From positions 173,911-237,910 of the IMG/VR virus record IMGVR_UViG_3300028364_000014: a DNA stretch of 64,000 bases, one strand, 5' to 3'. The translations under genes were made by a program, and so were the position numbers. Source of the stretch: a virus. Shown here one piece after another: positions 58,571 through 64,000 of the stretch (position 1 is its first letter; every line of letters begins with the position of its first letter). The notes under the pieces were generated by a model. The model had not been told where the DNA came from, ran no database searches, and saw only the letters and a list, made by a program, of their open reading frames with translations.

Positions 58571-60498
58571 TAGTATAACTCCTTTGGTATTAATCTTCCT
58601 AGAATTAAATCATCATAGATAGGCTCACTTGCAACATCCTCACAAATAACAAAATGCTCCCCACTATACGTAGTTACCACCTGGTAATCAGTAGTTAGTG
58701 GTTCAGAAAGAGCTATACCTTCAACTTGATTTGTTACAGCATTAATGGCTTTAACATTCCAAAGTGAATTAGTACCATAAAAACTAAACCCTTCAGGTAT
58801 AGGGTGAGATAACTTAGTGTATGAAGTTAAAAAGTCTACTTTAGAAGCGTAACCGTCAGAAGAATATAAAGAAAACATAGGAAATAATTCCGCATTATCA
58901 ATCTCAAATATAGGATTGGTACCCATACTAGGATCTCCACCTAACATCCACTCACCATTCTTCGACCACCAAAGCCTACTATTAAAAGCATCATAAGCTA
59001 TACCTATCACATCAGCAGGACTGCTGGATTCTCCTACTTTTACTCTTACATTATCCGTATAAAAACCACCATCTCTAGGACGATACGCCCAACTTTTAGT
59101 ATCTACACCTAAGGCACCATATAAACTAGAGCTATCAGTACCTAAACCACACCTACATTCACCATAAGTGTCATCAATAACTACTTCCCAATACCACTTG
59201 CCCGTAGCTCTACCAACCGTAGCCCTGATACCGTGATGTTCATACCTATAAGTGGTAGGAAGTGTTGCCTGCTTAGCATCTACTAAAGAAATTCGATTAG
59301 ACTTATCATAAAAATTTAAAACTACACTATCAATTAAAGTGTTAGTACTAAATATATCAGATATATTTCCTGCAAAATAATATTGCTTAGGTATATCAAA
59401 TAAAGATTCACCATAATTAGGCCCATAACTATACTCTTCTCTTTGTATAACAAAATCATGTGTTGAAAGGTCTTTAGCGCTGTCCTCTTTGTTCATTAAG
59501 TAATAAATATAAAATCCCATAGGGTAACTTGAACCATCACCATAAAGGGTATCCAATACTTCAAACTTATAATATCTATAAGCAGTGTCATTAGCAAACC
59601 GAAACATAGCATTCTGTTCATTACAATCCACAGTTTCAAAAAGTATATTCCAACTAATAAAGTCATTAGATGCACTTAGACGAAACCTATCATAATAAGT
59701 TGTTCTATTCCTAAAAACCAATGTTGTTGCGATCTCCTCTAATCCCAGACCAAAATCAGTAATAATACTATATTCAGCAGCCGCAATAGGCATACTACTA
59801 TAACTATTATAAACATTCTGATCAAACATATTACCAATCGAAGTAAAAGCGGCACTCGTAGTGTTAGATGTATTTAATAAATTATATAAGAAACCAGTAG
59901 AGTAAGGAAGAGAGTAATAGTTAACAAACATAAGGTCTATAGGAGCTATTGATTTTTCTATTATAAAATCAGTAACTTGCATACCAAGTGCAAAAAAGTC
60001 TGGATATAATGGGGAATAAGAATCAGAATCATTTCCAGTATAGCATATAAACCTACAATTTCGAAGCCTCACACCTCTAGCATATGTGTCATAACCGGAA
60101 AATAAATAAAAATTTTTGTTAGAAGCGCTTATTATACAACGATTAAAAATAAAATCAACAGTCTCACATGAATAAAAATAAACTGCTTCATCATATCTGC
60201 CAGGATTACTTACAGGCGGAAATTGAATATTTATATTTTCTATATACACTGATTGTGTGGCTAACCAGACATTTTTAAAATATAATACCGGTTTACTAAC
60301 TATACTATTCGTTAGTATTACCTTGCCCTCACCAGGATACCTGGTGTTCCCAATCAAATGAACAACCTTACCGTCCATCCGTATATCTTCATCATAGACA
60401 CCTTCATCAATCCATAAGGCATCCCCATTAGCAGCTCTATTAAAAGCACTAATTATTGTTGTATAAGCCCGTGTAGGCCCCACTCTAATCATCGTCAT
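58570..60498 (-). CDS. Tail protein with beta-helix start and SPRY domain
   Basis: 642 residues. The N-terminus repeats the module of the previous gene (VGPTRAYTTIISAF, GDALWIDEGVYDED). Residues about 395-560 match a SPRY/B30.2 domain: GKWYWEVVI, CGLGTDSS, the GVDTKSWAYRP core, then DVIGIAYDAFNSRLWWSKNG. SPRY domains occur in phage tail proteins and bind sugars or proteins. The final 60 residues contain the fn3-like end (HFVICEDVASEPIYDDLIL) shared with the two neighbouring tail genes. Likely a receptor-binding or adhesin protein. Confidence 0.75.
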   Translation of the reverse strand: MTMIRVGPTRAYTTIISAFNRAANGDALWIDEGVYDEDIRMDGKVVHLIGNTRYPGEGKVILTNSIVSKPVLYFKNVWLATQSVYIENINIQFPPVSNPGRYDEAVYFYSCETVDFIFNRCIISASNKNFYLFSGYDTYARGVRLRNCRFICYTGNDSDSYSPLYPDFFALGMQVTDFIIEKSIAPIDLMFVNYYSLPYSTGFLYNLLNTSNTTSAAFTSIGNMFDQNVYNSYSSMPIAAAEYSIITDFGLGLEEIATTLVFRNRTTYYDRFRLSASNDFISWNILFETVDCNEQNAMFRFANDTAYRYYKFEVLDTLYGDGSSYPMGFYIYYLMNKEDSAKDLSTHDFVIQREEYSYGPNYGESLFDIPKQYYFAGNISDIFSTNTLIDSVVLNFYDKSNRISLVDAKQATLPTTYRYEHHGIRATVGRATGKWYWEVVIDDTYGECRCGLGTDSSSLYGALGVDTKSWAYRPRDGGFYTDNVRVKVGESSSPADVIGIAYDAFNSRLWWSKNGEWMLGGDPSMGTNPIFEIDNAELFPMFSLYSSDGYASKVDFLTSYTKLSHPIPEGFSFYGTNSLWNVKAINAVTNQVEGIALSEPLTTDYQVVTTYSGEHFVICEDVASEPIYDDLILGRLIPKELY

Positions 60499-62671
60499 CG
60501 ATATCTCCTAAACCAAATATGAAAGAAGCGTCGTCACTCTCTGGTGGACCTACTTCAGTGTTTAAAAAAGTAAAATCAATATGCCCTTGATTCGGTGAGA
60601 GGTAATCTAAACCGGTTATTGTTGAAAAAAGATCTGTAGTGGCTTTTAATGCTATAGGCACAACTACTAAAGGTAAATTAGATTCTACTGAATACCCCGG
60701 TTTTATTACACCTCTTAAAACTCTATTAGTTTTGTATATTCTTTTTATAGAAATTCTCATATTTAAATTAGAGCACCTATCATTAGTACCTTCTATACTC
60801 ATAGGTAAATCTAAAATCTTTAACTGAGTTACTCTATCAACCATATCCTTTATAGCTGCATCTATACTCTCGTAGGCTTTTAGGTTGAAAATATATTTAC
60901 GTTTTACTTTTGTCTTTTCATACCCTTTACCTACAGGAAGTAGCTTGTGACCTTCAACTCTGATAACCCAATGATCGCCACTAAAATCTCTATATGCCTG
61001 CTTATTCCTTGAGAAATAAGAATAACTTTTAGCGTAACTATTAAAAGTTAATTCTGCGTAACGTCTGAAGTCTTCCTTATTATTTTTTAACTTAAGAGTC
61101 ATAAATTTTTCTCTAACATTCACAGCTGGATAATGCCTATTAGAGTAGGCTCTAATAAATACAGGTAAATCTCGTTGTATAAACGCACCATTTATACTAG
61201 TACCCAAATCAAAATAAGTTCTATTATTAGAAAAAGCAGCCAATAAAATAATATTACTAGTTTGATAGACAGTCTTCTTTTCATACTTTAAAGTAGTATA
61301 TGTAGTAGGTTTTTCTAAGTGAAGATATTTAACAGTAATAGTATCTTGGGCTAAATAGGCTGAAGCATTGATACTACACGATAAGTCCACTACGTTACTA
61401 TTATCAAAGGCATAAATAAGTGCCCTTAAGTCTTTATTATTATTAACAGCTATCATAAAAGATAAATCTCTAAAAGCAGAACCAAAGCATGGGAAATTAA
61501 TTACAGCGGCCAAGTCTCTATTCTCTAGAAAAGAAATATTTATACGATGTTTTACATTTATTACTTTTGGATATATTTTAACTATTAAATCCACAACTTG
61601 TCTTGAAGAAGCAAGCATAAAATTTAAATCCATATACTGCATGACATTTAGATAAGAAACTAGATCATACACCTTTAAATTGGTCAATCTAGCATTAAGA
61701 TCACTTATGATTTCAAAACCCTTCCTAACATATAAACTAATATTTAAATCTTTTGGAGCTATACCATAAATATATTTATTCAAATCTCCTGGATGAGAAA
61801 TTTCTTTAATAGATATACTTAAGTCATTAAAATCCCAAGCACTTATACTGGCTTGTATATCTACTGGCTGTATTGTATTTAAATACGCACCAATGTTCAT
61901 AAAATAAGTTGATCTAACAAGTACAGGAAGGTCCACTATATGTAATGGCTGAAGGAGCTTTTGAAGCTGTACCTCTTGCCAGCCATGCAATAAGAAGTCA
62001 ACAGAGTCTTGGCTAGTCTGCCATATTTTAAATATATCCATAGGCAAATCTGCGGCTTGCTCTATAAATGATTTTAAGTACCCTGACAAATTAGTAGTAT
62101 CTTTACGCCATATACGAATAGTATTTATAATATCTATTACATTACCTGTTCGCCAACCTTTAACAGTGTTAAATAAGTCCACCTGTTGCTCTGTAAAACT
62201 CTTTATATAAGTAAGTATATTAGTTTCTGTAGAATACCCTTGTTTAATAAGAGCAGCTAAATCCTCTGTAGCTACTGTCCAACCCTTTACTACTATTGGA
62301 AAATCGATGTACTGAGGAGCCCAACCCTTAATGGTCTTAGTTACATCTATTTGGCCTGTATATACTTGTTTTATATAAGCGGCTAAATCATTAAGGTGCG
62401 AGGCAATAGACAATGTAGCAGCTAGATCTCGTATACCACCATAAATGCAATTTGATCTAAGAATCTGTACATTATTTTGAGTAAACCCTAAAACATATGT
62501 TTCGCAGTGTTTTAAATAATCTCTTTGTAAATCCATACCTACAATCGTAGACTTTAAATTCACATTATTTGCAGCAAAACTAAAATTTACAGCACTAAAG
62601 TCTGGAGGAGAATATCCAGAACTGCTAAATTTAAAAGGTATGTCGCTATTTGGTGGGTTACTACTATACAT
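60485..62671 (-). CDS. Large repeat protein, tail fibre or adhesin
   Basis: 728 residues. It begins IPFKFSSSGYSPPDFSAVNF and ends with a diverged copy of the same short motif (HIDFTFLNTEVGPPES) and an Asp tail. Residues about 60-430 consist of 15 or more degenerate units of about 20-35 residues of the form D-L/I-x3-I-K-x-W/Y (for example LAAYIKQVYTGQIDVTKTI, FPIVVKGWTVATEDLAALI). A shaft of stacked units is plausible. Residues 480-640 are different and include charged strands. No homologue is known to me. Confidence 0.6.
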   Translation of the reverse strand: MYSSNPPNSDIPFKFSSSGYSPPDFSAVNFSFAANNVNLKSTIVGMDLQRDYLKHCETYVLGFTQNNVQILRSNCIYGGIRDLAATLSIASHLNDLAAYIKQVYTGQIDVTKTIKGWAPQYIDFPIVVKGWTVATEDLAALIKQGYSTETNILTYIKSFTEQQVDLFNTVKGWRTGNVIDIINTIRIWRKDTTNLSGYLKSFIEQAADLPMDIFKIWQTSQDSVDFLLHGWQEVQLQKLLQPLHIVDLPVLVRSTYFMNIGAYLNTIQPVDIQASISAWDFNDLSISIKEISHPGDLNKYIYGIAPKDLNISLYVRKGFEIISDLNARLTNLKVYDLVSYLNVMQYMDLNFMLASSRQVVDLIVKIYPKVINVKHRINISFLENRDLAAVINFPCFGSAFRDLSFMIAVNNNKDLRALIYAFDNSNVVDLSCSINASAYLAQDTITVKYLHLEKPTTYTTLKYEKKTVYQTSNIILLAAFSNNRTYFDLGTSINGAFIQRDLPVFIRAYSNRHYPAVNVREKFMTLKLKNNKEDFRRYAELTFNSYAKSYSYFSRNKQAYRDFSGDHWVIRVEGHKLLPVGKGYEKTKVKRKYIFNLKAYESIDAAIKDMVDRVTQLKILDLPMSIEGTNDRCSNLNMRISIKRIYKTNRVLRGVIKPGYSVESNLPLVVVPIALKATTDLFSTITGLDYLSPNQGHIDFTFLNTEVGPPESDDASFIFGLGDIDDDD

Positions 62672-64000
62672 TAGCTACCACTCTCAATAGGACTAATATA
62701 GTCAAATATAAGGGCATTAAAATCGTTGTCTGGATTTAATGCAACTATAAAATGATCTTCAGCATAAACAGCTTCAATGGAAAACACCCCAGAAGAATTA
62801 GTTACCGTTCTTCCAACAAGACTTCCATCCGATCTTCTATATAAATTCACTCCTACATCGGCTAAATTAATATCAGTCGAATCTTTAACTACACCTTCGC
62901 AGGTCATTGAACTTACATCTGCATAGTATTGGCCATAGGTAGGCCCATAACTAAAGGTAGGTGTAGTTACAACGTTTAGTAAATCTAAATTACCAACACA
63001 AGAAGTATATAAATAATTAGTATCTAATTGAGTATACGTAATACCTTTCTCATTAACATTATCCCAACTAGCATTAGATACATGTTCAAAACCATTAGAG
63101 TTTATATAACCATTTTTAATAAAAAATTTATTAAGAAGCATATTATTCAAATTAACCGCCCCATCAGCATCAATTGCTCCCGAAATATGGCATTTATTTA
63201 TATAAACACCTAATTTATTATTTGTCTCATGAAAATAAACAGGGGCATAACTATTATAATCACTTTTAGATATACCAAAGCCTTCTATATTTATATCCTC
63301 ACTTACTTCTGGGGAATACATCACTTTAATAGTCTTATTTGCTGCTGTAGATAGCCTTACATTATCTACCCAACAACAGTCACTACCGGTGTCTGCACTA
63401 CGATCCTTTGAGTAACACCACTTTAAGTCATGATCTCCTGCTGGCAAAATATACATTTTATTAACCCAATCAACCGTTCCTGATATTTTTCCAACCTGTT
63501 CAACATCATCAATATAAAATTTTAACCAATCACAATTAACCTCAGAACTAATTTTACCATAAAACGAAATAAGCCCATCTTCTGACGTAGTAATAATCTT
63601 ATGCATGCATGTTAGTTGGTTATGTGTTATATCTCCGCTTTTAGCAGCAAAAGCACTCCCATACCCATTTCCACTAGCAGTAACTACCCAATCTAAGTTC
63701 CCAGAGAAACTAAAGCCATCTAAAGTCCCATCCTCAAAAGTACTCTCATCAAACAAAGAAAACTTATCAATTATAATATTATCTACCCAACAACAGTCAC
63801 TACCAGCACTTACACTACTATCCTTTGAGTAACACCACTTTAAAACATGGCTTCCCGCCGGTAAAAGAAACAATATTTTAGCCCAATCAACCGTTCCTGA
63901 TATTTTCCCATCCTGCTCAACATCATCAATATAAAATTTTAACCAATCACAATTAGCCTCAGAACTAATTTTACCATAAAACGAAACAATCGCGTCTACA
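62671..64000 (-). CDS. Tail or adhesin protein with beta-sandwich repeats (5' end outside window)
   Basis: At least 443 codons; the frame stays open to the window edge at 64000. Two copies of a beta-sandwich unit appear, with the strand set SFYGKISSE, CDWLKFYIDDVEQ, LPAG-x-H and LKWCYSKD, then GSDCCWVDN; the family is frequent in bacterial surface proteins. After it comes a short helical part, and the end (VGVNLYRRSDGSLVGRTVTN, FNALIFDYISP) is the fn3-like module shared with the tail genes at 56702 and 58570. The conserved Cys pair (CC) is unusual. Its start lies outside. Confidence 0.7.
   Translation of the reverse strand, partial: VDAIVSFYGKISSEANCDWLKFYIDDVEQDGKISGTVDWAKILFLLPAGSHVLKWCYSKDSSVSAGSDCCWVDNIIIDKFSLFDESTFEDGTLDGFSFSGNLDWVVTASGNGYGSAFAAKSGDITHNQLTCMHKIITTSEDGLISFYGKISSEVNCDWLKFYIDDVEQVGKISGTVDWVNKMYILPAGDHDLKWCYSKDRSADTGSDCCWVDNVRLSTAANKTIKVMYSPEVSEDINIEGFGISKSDYNSYAPVYFHETNNKLGVYINKCHISGAIDADGAVNLNNMLLNKFFIKNGYINSNGFEHVSNASWDNVNEKGITYTQLDTNYLYTSCVGNLDLLNVVTTPTFSYGPTYGQYYADVSSMTCEGVVKDSTDINLADVGVNLYRRSDGSLVGRTVTNSSGVFSIEAVYAEDHFIVALNPDNDFNALIFDYISPIESGS
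63361..64000. repeat. Tandem DNA repeat, period 417 bp
   Basis: The segments 63361-63583 and 63778-64000 are nearly identical, offset by 417 bases (139 codons), with runs of exact identity such as cccaatcaaccgttcctga at 63465 and 63882. They encode the duplicated beta-sandwich unit of the tail protein. The second copy runs off the window edge, so more copies may follow. Confidence 0.9.

Noticed and set aside
1-64000. CRISPR array, insertion sequences or integrase/attachment site
   Set aside because: No regularly spaced direct repeats of CRISPR type, no DDE transposase, no integrase motif seen; the repeats present are coding or promoter repeats.
1-64000. Intrinsic transcription terminators
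   Set aside because: I found no GC-rich stem followed by a T-run on the minus strand at gene ends; promoters sit there instead. Weak ones could have been missed by eye.

Overview
The window is a 64 kb piece of an AT-rich (roughly one third G+C by eye) genome of a large tailed bacteriophage (Caudoviricetes). Every gene I can support lies on the minus strand, genes are packed tightly with many ATGA/TAATG overlaps, and there is a phage replisome, phage-type homing endonucleases and a block of tail proteins. Stop codons behave as in code 11. Most ribosome binding sites are strong AAGGAG types and promoters are of sigma-70 type, so the phage uses host RNA polymerase, at least early. The host cannot be named; a B12-dependent ribonucleotide reductase and a multi-PAS protein suggest an environmental or anaerobic bacterium.

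Layout, in the direction of transcription (high to low coordinates). 64.0-56.7 kb: four adjacent tail or adhesin genes, with a beta-sandwich repeat, a 728-residue repeat protein, and two proteins sharing an N-terminal module, one of them with a SPRY domain. 56.7-56.5 kb: three tandem promoters. 56.5-44.4 kb: replication and recombination (sliding clamp, RecA, DnaB, primase, SSB, RuvC-like, RecB/Cas4-like nuclease, short DnaJ). 43.4-28.3 kb: a surface-sugar and modification block with at least six glycosyltransferases, three nucleotide-sugar enzymes, methyltransferases, a Dam-type methylase beside a nuclease-like gene, a kinase-like protein, a ThyX-like protein and a degenerate KdsC-like phosphatase. 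28.3-17.4 kb: DnaX-like clamp loader, family A DNA polymerase, dUTPase, class II ribonucleotide reductase. 17.4-7.1 kb: nucleotide metabolism and RNA/DNA repair (HAD nucleotidase, RNase HII, RlaP-like nucleotidyltransferase, WGR-type ligase, dCMP deaminase). 7.0-0 kb: small accessory genes, a multi-PAS protein, a metallopeptidase, uracil-DNA glycosylase, a lipoprotein and a YqeY-like protein.

Two themes stand out. First, the load of selfish endonucleases is extreme. There are three LAGLIDADG inteins (ribonucleotide reductase, DNA polymerase, a sugar dehydratase). There are at least nine free-standing homing-type nucleases: four zinc-ribbon-repeat HNH, three Cys-rich HNH, one GIY-YIG and one Hef-like. 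Two of them sit behind hairpins that cover their own ribosome binding site, and three have a promoter at or over their 3' end. Second, transcription is organised by a very uniform promoter, TTGACA-N16-TATATT (14 copies, all on the minus strand), usually placed at the stop codon of the preceding gene and twice inside coding sequence.

Functionally, DNA polymerase, clamp, clamp loader, helicase, primase, SSB and ligase form a nearly self-sufficient replisome. Ribonucleotide reductase, dCMP deaminase, dUTPase and possibly the ThyX-like protein supply dTMP. The sugar block could make an unusual UDP-deoxy-N-acetyl-hexosamine and transfer it to the phage particle, phage DNA or host surface. All functional calls come from reading motifs by eye; no database search was possible.
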